DNA from: Dehalococcoidia bacterium
GTDB taxonomy: Bacteria > Chloroflexota > Dehalococcoidia > GIF9 > AB-539-J10
Length of the DNA: 6,854 nucleotides
Direction: 5' to 3'
Assembly (NCBI GenBank): GCA_030603485.1
Contig: JAUVXS010000094.1
Coordinates: 1 to 6,854 of the forward strand
Part shown: one piece after another, positions 1 to 5,692 of the stretch
How positions within the stretch are numbered: the stretch's first letter is position 1
Layout: every line of letters begins with the position of its first letter
The notes under the pieces: model-generated
What the model saw: only the letters and a program-made list of their open reading frames with translations
Told to the model about the DNA's origin: nothing
The model's database searches: none
Translations under genes and position numbers: made by a program

Positions 1-473
1 ACCAAGCGACCTGATGGGCAGTTTCCAGCCTCTTCAATGGCAATATCCTTAGCCTCCGGTGTATTTGGTTTTTGGACAAGATCCCAGATCCCTCCAGCGC
101 GTTCGCAAAAACGGGCAATAGCACATAATTCCTTGGCGTCGGTTAACTCTAGTTCTGGACCCCTAATCCTCTCAGCTTGCTTAAGATAGGGCTCTCTACT
201 GGCTGTTTCAGAGCCATTAAAATTCATTTGCGTATGTGTTCCATCGCAAAACGGTTTGTTTTTAGATTGTCCACAGCGGCAAAGGGCATAATTCTCCTTT
301 AATGGGAATTCTTTGCCCTGGTGCCACTCGCTAGAATAGCCTTCAGCATTAGTGCCAATTATCTGTTCCGAAAGGGGAATTCCCCCAGATACGAGATAGG
401 GGCCATTTCTACTTATGCGAATCTTGAAATTCTTATTTAATTCTTTGTTCGTGCTTCGCTTTTGAGTCTCCAT
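1..473 (-). CDS. CDGSH iron-sulfur protein with C-terminal 4Fe-4S-like segment (3' end missing)
   Basis: The gene starts at an ATG at 473-471 and runs off the window, so 157 codons are visible. The start is supported by GGAG (484-487 on the + strand as CTCC) about 10 nt upstream. Residues 65-80 read CRCGQSKNKPFCDGTH, a perfect match to the CDGSH signature C-X-C-X2-(S/T)-X3-P-X-C-D-G-(S/T)-H. C65, C67, C76 and H80 should therefore bind a 2Fe-2S cluster. Downstream, RFC near residues 121-123, the AGGIWDLV segment and CPSGRL at 152-157 match the tail seen with CDGSH domains in bacterial proteins of the divergent 4Fe-4S (Fer4_19/DUF1271-like) type. No signal peptide or membrane segment is visible, so the protein is probably cytosolic. 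It likely transfers electrons or clusters; its partner is unknown. It is the last gene of the Cys-rich/glutaredoxin/TauE run, 49 nt after the transporter stop. The CDGSH assignment is very secure; the physiological role is not. Confidence 0.93.
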   Translation of the reverse strand, partial: METQKRSTNKELNKNFKIRISRNGPYLVSGGIPLSEQIIGTNAEGYSSEWHQGKEFPLKENYALCRCGQSKNKPFCDGTHTQMNFNGSETASREPYLKQAERIRGPELELTDAKELCAIARFCERAGGIWDLVQKPNTPEAKDIAIEEAGNCPSGRL

Positions 474-522
474 TACTCACCCGCTCCTTCTTTCTTATTC
501 GCAACCAAATATGCGTCTAGCT

Positions 523-1335
523 CTACCTAAAGATTGTCAAAAAAGTAAGTATTGATAACACAACAAACAAGGCTCCGACAAATTTGCCCATTGATTTACG
601 GTTTATTCTATTTGACAACAGAACTCCAACCTGTGCACCTAAGACGACACCAGGTATCGTAAATACAAGAATAGAAAAAACATGGCCAAAGACAGTGATA
701 CCTCCTTCTGTCAGCAAGAAGTATGTGTGAGCGCACACACCGACAATAGCACTCATTGCGACTAAAAACACTGAGGTACCTGACGCAGCAGGAACAGGCA
801 GTTTCAATCTTTGAAGAAAATTGAACTCGTTTACCTCTCCAAGCCCGGCTGATATCATACCAACCGATAATCCACCCAGTAGAGTCGTTGCTTTCACCAT
901 CTTGCTTAGTACTAATTCTCCAGGAACAGTGCTGACACCGGTGCAACGTGGATCTTTTGGCAGACACTCCTTACCTTTTAATAAGAACTGATATGCCAGA
1001 TAAAGGATCAGTAATGCTAACAATACCTTGAGAACAAGGACTGGAATAACTCTTCCTAAAGCAACTCCTACAATAGTAGCCGGAATAGTGAGTATAGTAA
1101 GTCTTTTTACGATGTCAAAGTGAATTACCTTTTTCCGCCAGTAGCCGATTACACCCGAAGAGAAACCGAATACCTCAATGGCAAGTCCTGCCCCCAATGC
1201 GAGAAGAGGGTCTAACTTTAGCACAAGCATGAAAAATGGTACGAACATCACTGCTCCACCAATACCGGCTGACATGGCAATAGTCGCGATACCTACTGCC
1301 ACAGGAAACATAAACCAAAGGCTTGTATCTATCAT
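523..1335 (-). CDS. TauE/SafE-family membrane transporter (sulfite/sulfonate exporter-like)
   Basis: This is a 270-residue, very hydrophobic protein with about eight predicted membrane segments, roughly at residues 6-38, 43-66, 76-96, 98-119, 150-166, 181-203, 216-240 and 250-268. It has the two-repeat plan of the TauE/SafE (DUF81) family: SAGIGGAVMFVPF near residue 22 in the first half is echoed by ISAGLGEVNEFNF near 161 in the second. Length and topology are typical. Known members export sulfite, sulfoacetate or sulfolactate, or move other organic anions, but homology does not fix the substrate. The loop joining the halves contains C124 and C131, an unusual close pair. The ATG at 1335 lies 18 nt after the glutaredoxin stop with only a weak purine-rich site ahead of it (GGCGAG), which suggests co-transcription and perhaps translational coupling. 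Linkage to a glutaredoxin and an Fe-S protein favours a sulfur or thiol-related role (inference). Confidence 0.88.
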   Translation of the reverse strand: MIDTSLWFMFPVAVGIATIAMSAGIGGAVMFVPFFMLVLKLDPLLALGAGLAIEVFGFSSGVIGYWRKKVIHFDIVKRLTILTIPATIVGVALGRVIPVLVLKVLLALLILYLAYQFLLKGKECLPKDPRCTGVSTVPGELVLSKMVKATTLLGGLSVGMISAGLGEVNEFNFLQRLKLPVPAASGTSVFLVAMSAIVGVCAHTYFLLTEGGITVFGHVFSILVFTIPGVVLGAQVGVLLSNRINRKSMGKFVGALFVVLSILTFLTIFR

Positions 1336-1353
1336 AATGATTCTCGCCAGTGA

Positions 1354-1593
1354 CTATTCCGACAACAACTTATCTAAATTGGATTGGTTGAATCCTATCA
1401 ATACATCATCGTTAACCAAGATAACTGGGACACCCAATTGCCCCGACTTCTGCATCATCTCTTTTGTTCTCTCTTTGTCTTTTGCAACATCGTACTCAAT
1501 GTAGGGAATACCTTTCTGCGAAAGATATTTTTTCGCTCTCTTACAGTTGGGGCAAGTTGGCAGTGAGTAAATTACAACCTGCTTGTCTACCAT
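1354..1593 (-). CDS. Glutaredoxin-like protein, CPNC active site (YruB/NrdH-like)
   Basis: This is a 79-residue single thioredoxin-fold protein. An N-terminal beta strand VVIYS leads into TCPNC at residues 13-17, placing the redox cysteines at C14 and C17. The cis-proline loop GVPVI is at 54-58 (P56), followed by the GFNQ turn at 67-70 that usually ends the fold. Size and motif order fit the small bacterial and archaeal glutaredoxin-like family (YruB/NrdH type), which reduces disulfides or glutathione-like mixed disulfides in the cytosol. The ATG at 1593 has a strong AGGAGGT (1599-1605) 5 nt upstream. That site and the first 7 nt lie inside the end of the preceding Cys-rich gene, so the two are probably translationally coupled. 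No nrdEF or other dedicated partner is present here; the neighbouring Cys-rich protein and the transporter loop cysteines are conceivable substrates, but that is only inference. Confidence 0.92.
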   Translation of the reverse strand: MVDKQVVIYSLPTCPNCKRAKKYLSQKGIPYIEYDVAKDKERTKEMMQKSGQLGVPVILVNDDVLIGFNQSNLDKLLSE

Positions 1594-1772
1594 TGTTTAC
1601 CTCCTATTATGAAGCCGTGACAACCGCAATCGCTTGGATTGATTTGTACCCCCACAATCGGATTTCCACATGCTGTACAAGTGACCACGAGTGGCACTTG
1701 GCAGTTGGGACATGAGCCGCCGCCCTCAGATTCACAGCAACATTTTGAGTCGACATACTTAATGCCATCCAT
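1587..1772 (-). CDS. Small cysteine-rich putative zinc-ribbon protein, function unknown
   Basis: This is a 61-residue protein with nine cysteines (C11, C12, C13, C21, C24, C32, C35, C49, C51) and one histidine (H52). CPNC at 21-24 and CTAC at 32-35, seven residues apart, form two zinc-knuckle-like turns like those of short bacterial zinc ribbons. The CCC triplet at 11-13 and CGCH at 49-52 could supply a second metal or redox site. The ATG at 1772 is preceded by AGGAAGG (1777-1783), and the TAG stop lies inside the start of the glutaredoxin gene (7-nt overlap). Conserved-looking architecture, a good ribosome binding site and coupling make it a real gene despite its size. I do not recognise a named family. 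It could be a zinc chaperone, a metallothionein-like metal buffer, or a partner/substrate of the glutaredoxin. It is the first gene of the redox run after a 121-bp gap. Confidence 0.8.
   Translation of the reverse strand: MDGIKYVDSKCCCESEGGGSCPNCQVPLVVTCTACGNPIVGVQINPSDCGCHGFIIGGKQW
1599..1605 (-). promoter_or_regulatory. Ribosome binding site of glutaredoxin, inside upstream gene
   Basis: AGGAGGT on the minus strand, 5 nt before the ATG at 1593, is a near-perfect Shine-Dalgarno site. It is embedded in the last codons of the Cys-rich gene, so ribosomes finishing that gene would be placed to start the glutaredoxin. Confidence 0.8.
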
Positions 1773-1843
1773 TGAACCTTCCTAATATTTGATAGTGGAA
1801 ATACTATTTTTTCTTAATATTGAATATCGGTATACCTCTTAAT

Positions 1844-1864
1844 GAATCATGCAATCCACGATTC
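1844..1864 (-). other. Possible RNA hairpin between pyruvate kinase and the redox genes
   Basis: Read on the minus strand, GAATCGTG and CATGATTC can pair over 8 positions (one G-U wobble) around a 5-nt GATTG loop. It begins about 30 nt after the pyruvate kinase stop. On the + strand the wobble becomes an A-C mismatch, so the fold favours the sense RNA. No U-run follows (the next bases are ATTAAGAGG), so it is not a standard rho-independent terminator. It may be a processing or stability element, or chance. Confidence 0.3.
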
Positions 1865-1893
1865 TCACGTATGTTCTTGATAGTTACTCTCTA

Positions 1894-3330
1894 TCAGGTA
1901 ATCCTTTCAACTTTGAGCAAGTTTGTGGATCCGGCCACTCCGATTGGGATGCCACCGGTAATTACTATTATATCGCCAGATTTAGCCAACCTCAGTTCTT
2001 TGGTAAGGTCTACAGCATTAGCGAAGAGCTTGTCTACAGACGGAGAACCGTCTATCTGAAAAGGATAAACACCCCGCCAAAGCATTAACCTTCCGCATAC
2101 AACGCTGGAGGGACTTATTGCCAGAATCGGCATTCTAGGGTGGAACTTCGATACCCTGCCTGCCGTACTGCCGGACTGAGTAAAAGCCACAATTGCTACC
2201 GCTCCAAGACTCTGTGCTGTCAGGCACGCGTTATAGCTAATCAGTTCCTCTGTCTTTTGCTCTAGCCACCTGCTTCTCTCTCTCAGCATTTGCTCATATG
2301 GAAGCACGCTTTCTGTCTCCCTGGCAATTTTTACCATTGTCTTTAAGGACTGCATCGGATGCTTACCGATTGAGGTTTCAGACGAGAGCATTGTTGCATC
2401 GGTGCCATCAAATATGGCGTTAGCTACATCTGTTACCTCAGCACGTGTTGGGCTTAATGAATTCACCATTGACTCAAGCATCTGGGTAGCTGTTATCACT
2501 GGCTTGCCTGCTTGATTGCATTTGCGGATAATCTCTTTTTGTACCACAGGTACTCTCTCGAGTGGAATATCCACACCCAGGTCTCCACGAGCGACCATGA
2601 TACCGTCACAGGTATCTAGAATGCTGTCAAAATTGTCGAGTGCTGCGCCTCTCTCAATCTTCGCAATAATGGGTATATAAGCGTTATTATCCTTAAGTAG
2701 AGTCTCTACTTGAGCTATTTCAGCAGCACTGGTAATAAAAGAAAGTGCCAGGTAGTCGGGTCTTTGCTGGATGGCGAATAATATGTGTTGCTTGAGAACA
2801 TCGGTGAGAAATGGACCAGAAGTACGCATACCTGGTACCACGAGCCCGCGCCCATTCTTCAGCAATCCCCCAACCGTAACTCGACATTTAACCTCCGTAC
2901 CCTTTTTGGCCTCCACCTTAATCTTCAAAGCTCCGTCATCGAGGAGGACAGTATCACCCACGTGTAAGTCACGGGAAAGATTCGGAATACTCACAGGTAA
3001 TACTGTGGCATCACCTTCCACCTGTCTAGTAGTCAGTACAACTTGGCTACCGTTCTTCAATACTGCCTGACCATCTTTCATTCTTCCAATTCGATATTTG
3101 GGTCCCGGTAGGTCCATAATGACAGCTACTAGAATCCCCAGTTGTTGGCTTATACGTCTTACTTCTTGAATATACTGCTCGTGTTCTTTATGTGTACCAT
3201 GGGATAGATTAAGCCTGGCAACATTCATTCCAGCTCTAACCAGACGCTCGATCATGCTCGCCGAACCACTGGCTGGACCAATCGTACATACTATTTTGGT
3301 ATGCCTCATTGTAGTTCCGACATATTTCAT
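1894..3330 (-). CDS. pyk: Pyruvate kinase
   Basis: This enzyme makes pyruvate and ATP from phosphoenolpyruvate and ADP, the last glycolytic step, in the cytosol. From the chosen ATG it has 478 residues, the usual length, with no C-terminal phosphohistidine extension. Family motifs in order are CTIGPAS (15-21), ARLNLSHG (38-45), the B-domain insert at about 75-172, IIAKIE with catalytic Lys224 and metal-binding Glu226, MVARGDLGV (245-253), KPVITATQMLESM (276-288), DGTDATMLSSET (308-319, Thr319 the likely proton-transfer residue), and a C-terminal alpha/beta domain with FTQSGSTA. The segment DLPGPKYRIG (73-82) has Lys78 where K+-dependent enzymes have Glu, so this enzyme is probably K+-independent (inference). 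MLSSET replaces the common MLSGET. A TTG at 3342 is in frame, but GAGGG sits 5 nt before the ATG at 3330 and overlaps that TTG; the ATG at 3309 has a weaker site. The gene follows the aldolase by 39 nt and is likely in the same operon. Confidence 0.96.
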   Translation of the reverse strand: MKYVGTTMRHTKIVCTIGPASGSASMIERLVRAGMNVARLNLSHGTHKEHEQYIQEVRRISQQLGILVAVIMDLPGPKYRIGRMKDGQAVLKNGSQVVLTTRQVEGDATVLPVSIPNLSRDLHVGDTVLLDDGALKIKVEAKKGTEVKCRVTVGGLLKNGRGLVVPGMRTSGPFLTDVLKQHILFAIQQRPDYLALSFITSAAEIAQVETLLKDNNAYIPIIAKIERGAALDNFDSILDTCDGIMVARGDLGVDIPLERVPVVQKEIIRKCNQAGKPVITATQMLESMVNSLSPTRAEVTDVANAIFDGTDATMLSSETSIGKHPMQSLKTMVKIARETESVLPYEQMLRERSRWLEQKTEELISYNACLTAQSLGAVAIVAFTQSGSTAGRVSKFHPRMPILAISPSSVVCGRLMLWRGVYPFQIDGSPSVDKLFANAVDLTKELRLAKSGDIIVITGGIPIGVAGSTNLLKVERIT

Positions 3331-3335
3331 CTCAA

Positions 3336-3340
3336 CCCTC
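3336..3340 (-). promoter_or_regulatory. Ribosome binding site fixing the pyruvate kinase start
   Basis: GAGGG on the minus strand lies 5 nt before the ATG at 3330. It overlaps the alternative TTG codon at 3342-3340, which makes the TTG start unlikely. Confidence 0.6.
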
Positions 3341-3369
3341 AAGTCATAATATTGTGGTTGCCACCGTTA

Positions 3370-4365
3370 TCAATAATGCTGATACCAATCCTCACCCAAA
3401 GGCGCGAACTGACCACTTTGTACACCCATCTTTACATACCACGGTTTGCCATATGTGTCAGCCAGTTCTGACAGTTGCTGCAATCTTGAAACCACTACAT
3501 TCTGGAAATAAGTCATCTTCTCAGCCCTAGAATTAATCTGAGTGGCTTCCTCCCACAGGGCACGGCCAGCCATAAAACCTGAGGCCCCTGCCTTGCAAGC
3601 GATCTCCACCTGCTTCTTGAACAACTGGAAGTTAACGCCAGCACTCAGTAATACCCATGGTAATCTAGACGCCTCATCAAGCCGCTGACAGGCCTCAATG
3701 AGTTTCTGCTCATCTTTCTCGTAACTAATATCGGCCGGAAACTCTGACTTCAGTACATCTATTGGCAGGGTAGTAAGTCGTCGAGCGGCTTCAATGACAA
3801 GGTCCGATTTCTTTTTTGAGAACACTTCAGGTTGTCTATTCTCTTTTGCTGTGGGGTAACTTACGGACTCAACCAGGAGTGGTATATCCTCCTCTATACA
3901 CTCATTTGCTAATTTGACCACAAGGTCCATCTGTCTTGATGCTAACTCCTTTAGGTCAGGCCGGAAATAGAGAAGAAGCTTGACAGCTGAAGCACCCATT
4001 TTTCTGATCTTGGCTACACTCCAATTGGGAAGAAGCTCGGTGGTCCTTTCCGCCTTTGTACCGGCATATCCAGTCTTCTCGACACTCACTAGTAATCCCG
4101 TCTTCCCAGGCAGGACACCAGAAATTATTACTTGTCCCGCCCCATATATGGGATCAAGAAGTACCGCGCTCGCAAATGGTGCTACTGCATTGCACAGGTC
4201 AAGCTTGAAGTCAACCATATTTTGGTAGCTTACTGCATCAGGATATTCGCTATTCAGCGACTTCTGAAGCGACCCTCTATGGTCCATGGCACACACCGTT
4301 AGGATTCCCTTGCTGTCTGCTAATTGTTGGAGACCTCTGAGTTTACCAGGAGTTAGTCTCATCAT
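3370..4365 (-). CDS. Class I aldolase, LacD/tagatose-bisphosphate aldolase family
   Basis: A TIM-barrel Schiff-base aldolase of the DeoC/LacD superfamily. Known LacD enzymes cleave tagatose 1,6-bisphosphate to dihydroxyacetone phosphate and glyceraldehyde 3-phosphate and tolerate fructose 1,6-bisphosphate. From the ATG at 4365 the protein has 331 residues, close to LacD (about 326). Motifs are AMDHRGSL with Asp28, GASAVKLLLYF (124-134), LLVES with Glu166 as likely acid/base, DVLKSEFP with Lys206 as likely Schiff-base lysine, LSAGV (240-244), and the phosphate-binding GASGFMAGRALW (260-271). These positions match, within a few residues, the Asp27/Glu163/Lys205 I recall for streptococcal LacD. 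An in-frame ATG at 4425 would add 20 charged residues; GAGGGAGGG before 4365 and family length favour the shorter form. The gene sits between glucose dehydrogenase and pyruvate kinase with no tagatose genes in view, so fructose-bisphosphate aldolase activity is a reasonable inference. A sulfosugar-phosphate aldolase of the same superfamily is a less likely alternative. Confidence 0.9.
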   Translation of the reverse strand: MMRLTPGKLRGLQQLADSKGILTVCAMDHRGSLQKSLNSEYPDAVSYQNMVDFKLDLCNAVAPFASAVLLDPIYGAGQVIISGVLPGKTGLLVSVEKTGYAGTKAERTTELLPNWSVAKIRKMGASAVKLLLYFRPDLKELASRQMDLVVKLANECIEEDIPLLVESVSYPTAKENRQPEVFSKKKSDLVIEAARRLTTLPIDVLKSEFPADISYEKDEQKLIEACQRLDEASRLPWVLLSAGVNFQLFKKQVEIACKAGASGFMAGRALWEEATQINSRAEKMTYFQNVVVSRLQQLSELADTYGKPWYVKMGVQSGQFAPLGEDWYQHY

Positions 4366-4374
4366 TGTATCAGA

Positions 4375-4383
4375 CCCTCCCTC
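4375..4383 (-). promoter_or_regulatory. Ribosome binding site supporting the internal aldolase start
   Basis: GAGGGAGGG on the minus strand ends 9 nt before the ATG at 4365 and contains a GGAGG core. The upstream candidate ATG at 4425 has only GGGGA seven bases ahead of it. The purine-rich stretch would otherwise encode part of the unusual acidic N-terminal extension. Confidence 0.5.
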
Positions 4384-4446
4384 ATCATCAGGATCTTCTT
4401 GAAAACTCTTAGCTTTAGATTTCATTCTTTCGTCCCCAATGAATTA

Positions 4447-4518
4447 CTATCTTATTAGAATCACCCCACCTTCATACTGCTGGAACCCCACACTTACGGA
4501 ATTCGAGACTGAACACAT
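4447..4518 (-). CDS. Possible 23-residue small ORF or leader peptide ahead of the aldolase
   Basis: The 124-bp gap between glucose dehydrogenase and the aldolase contains an ATG at 4518 preceded 5 nt upstream by a strong AAGGAG (4524-4529), as good as those of the real genes here. The frame runs 23 codons to TAG at 4447. The peptide begins MCSVSNSVSVG and ends GGVILIR; it matches nothing I recognise, has no run of one amino acid typical of an attenuation leader, and is not a membrane helix. The stop lies 21 nt before the longer aldolase start and 81 nt before the preferred one. It may be a real micro-protein, a coupling leader that brings ribosomes to the aldolase, or the relic of a displaced start. 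Support rests only on the ribosome binding site and position. Confidence 0.35.
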   Translation of the reverse strand: MCSVSNSVSVGFQQYEGGVILIR

Positions 4519-4549
4519 GTTAGCTCCTTAAAATAGTATTAATAATGTC

Positions 4550-5692
4550 CTATTCCCACGGTGCTATGTCGATCACTGTTTTGATACGATTCTGGTCGGT
4601 GGGAGCAAAGATTAGTTCATAATCTCGCAATGTGAAGTGATGCGTAATCATTTCTTCAAGCATGCCGCCAAACTTTGAGTTTATAGCGGGTATGTCTTTG
4701 AGAGCCATCTCAAAGTGGCTGCGATTTGAGTTTACACTGCCTACCACCACTTGGTTGTAGCGCACTATCTGGCGCACAACCTGGGCTGCGTCTACTTGTA
4801 AAACAAGTTCTTCGCGGGGTATTCCAGTCATGATGTAAATACTGCTGCGCGACATATAGTTTATCAGCTCTATTGCAGTAGAGGCAGCACCGGATGCTTC
4901 AAATATAATATCTACGTTACCTGAGGCACTGCAACAGAAATCAACTATCTCCTTTGGATTCTTATTGCGGCCATCTATGTAATTGGCTCCCATGTGTTTT
5001 ATGAGGTGCACTTTGGGGCTGTCCTCAGGTACGATATCAACTACATAGGCATACACCTCAACCAATCTGAGCAAAGCCGTCGCCAGAATTCCCAATGGCC
5101 CTGCTCCTATCACCAGAGCCGTCTTGCACCTCCCCCAGTCAGGAGAGGAAAAAGTGTGGTCGGGATGCTCACAAGCCCAGGGAAGTCGTGATTGAATCAG
5201 TCTTATCTGCTCTATCCCTTTTTCAGCTATGCTCAGGGGTTCAGTAAACACTACAAGTTTTGCCAGATTAGCCGGAACCTTGACAACATACTGTTCTTCG
5301 TCCACCACGAACTCAGTAAAGAAACCGTCTCGCTTGTGAATCCCGCGCTCTGTATAAAGACCTGTCATGCACATATCGCTCTGGTTATGAAGACAGGGTT
5401 GACAAATCCCACAGCCCCGTCGCACCGTCATGACAACCGTATTGCCGGGGGCTACCGACCTCACCTCGCTTCCTACTGCCTCCACTACTCCCACCATTTC
5501 GTGGCCCATCACGATCTCGTCGCTGTCCTCAGCTATGTCCTGCAAGTTATGTTTGACCATGTTGAAGTCTGTGCCGTCTACGCCCGCCTCCTTGACCTGT
5601 ATCAGTACCTCATTTAGCTGGCTGATTTCAGGCTTAGGGAGATCAAAGGCTTGCACTCCAGATTTCCCTCGTATCATTCCTATAGCTTTCAT
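4550..5692 (-). CDS. gdh: Zinc-dependent glucose 1-dehydrogenase (archaeal-type MDR family)
   Basis: This 380-residue medium-chain dehydrogenase should oxidise glucose (or a similar aldose) to the lactone with NAD(P)+. It matches the Sulfolobus/Thermoplasma/haloarchaeal glucose dehydrogenase group: GVDGTD at 37-42, GHE at 63-65, the structural-zinc cysteines C94, C97, C100 and C108, the GIHKRDGFF block at 117-125, EPLS at 151-154, GAGPLG at 196-201, a conserved VGSVNSNRSHF segment at 317-327, and the PWE end. Catalytic-zinc ligands would be Asp39, His64, Glu65 and Glu151. Asp39 replaces the usual Cys, as I recall for the Haloferax enzyme. Asp219-Ile-Val stands where Sulfolobus GDH has Asn-Arg-Arg binding the NADP phosphate, so NAD+ preference is predicted. 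The start overlaps the epimerase stop as ATGA, and AAGGAGG (5702-5708) lies 9 nt upstream. Gene neighbours put it in sugar oxidation feeding the pentose phosphate route; gluconate kinase and lactonase are not in view. Confidence 0.9.
   Translation of the reverse strand: MKAIGMIRGKSGVQAFDLPKPEISQLNEVLIQVKEAGVDGTDFNMVKHNLQDIAEDSDEIVMGHEMVGVVEAVGSEVRSVAPGNTVVMTVRRGCGICQPCLHNQSDMCMTGLYTERGIHKRDGFFTEFVVDEEQYVVKVPANLAKLVVFTEPLSIAEKGIEQIRLIQSRLPWACEHPDHTFSSPDWGRCKTALVIGAGPLGILATALLRLVEVYAYVVDIVPEDSPKVHLIKHMGANYIDGRNKNPKEIVDFCCSASGNVDIIFEASGAASTAIELINYMSRSSIYIMTGIPREELVLQVDAAQVVRQIVRYNQVVVGSVNSNRSHFEMALKDIPAINSKFGGMLEEMITHHFTLRDYELIFAPTDQNRIKTVIDIAPWE

Noticed and set aside
608..967. A 119-codon minus-strand frame within the transporter gene
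   Set aside because: It is out of frame with a clear TauE/SafE protein, and its Cys/Trp/Arg-rich translation is typical of a shadow frame.
1792..1812. ATAGT/ACTAT short stem followed by six T on the + strand, like a terminator
   Set aside because: The stem is only 5 AT-rich pairs and the orientation is for + strand transcripts, but no + strand gene precedes it.
1814..1842. Promoter-like TTAAGA and TATTAA with 17-bp spacing on the minus strand ahead of the Cys-rich gene
   Set aside because: Each box matches the sigma-70 consensus at only 4 of 6 positions in AT-rich DNA; too weak to annotate as a promoter.
1849..2088. Plus-strand open frames over the pyruvate kinase end and elsewhere (for example 2771-3070, 3980-4228, 5192-5617, 5651-5944)
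   Set aside because: They lie opposite well-conserved enzymes, show no recognisable motifs and have compositions expected of antisense shadow frames.
3350..3366. GTGG-CAA-CCAC hairpin in the aldolase-pyk gap
   Set aside because: Only 4 base pairs and no U-run; the genes are 39 nt apart and likely one transcript.
523..4425. Sulfoquinovose (sulfoglycolysis) pathway, from a LacD/YihT-superfamily aldolase and a TauE/SafE exporter
   Set aside because: The two genes are in separate clusters, the aldolase aligns better with LacD in length and motif positions, and no sulfosugar isomerase, kinase or sulfolactaldehyde reductase is present.
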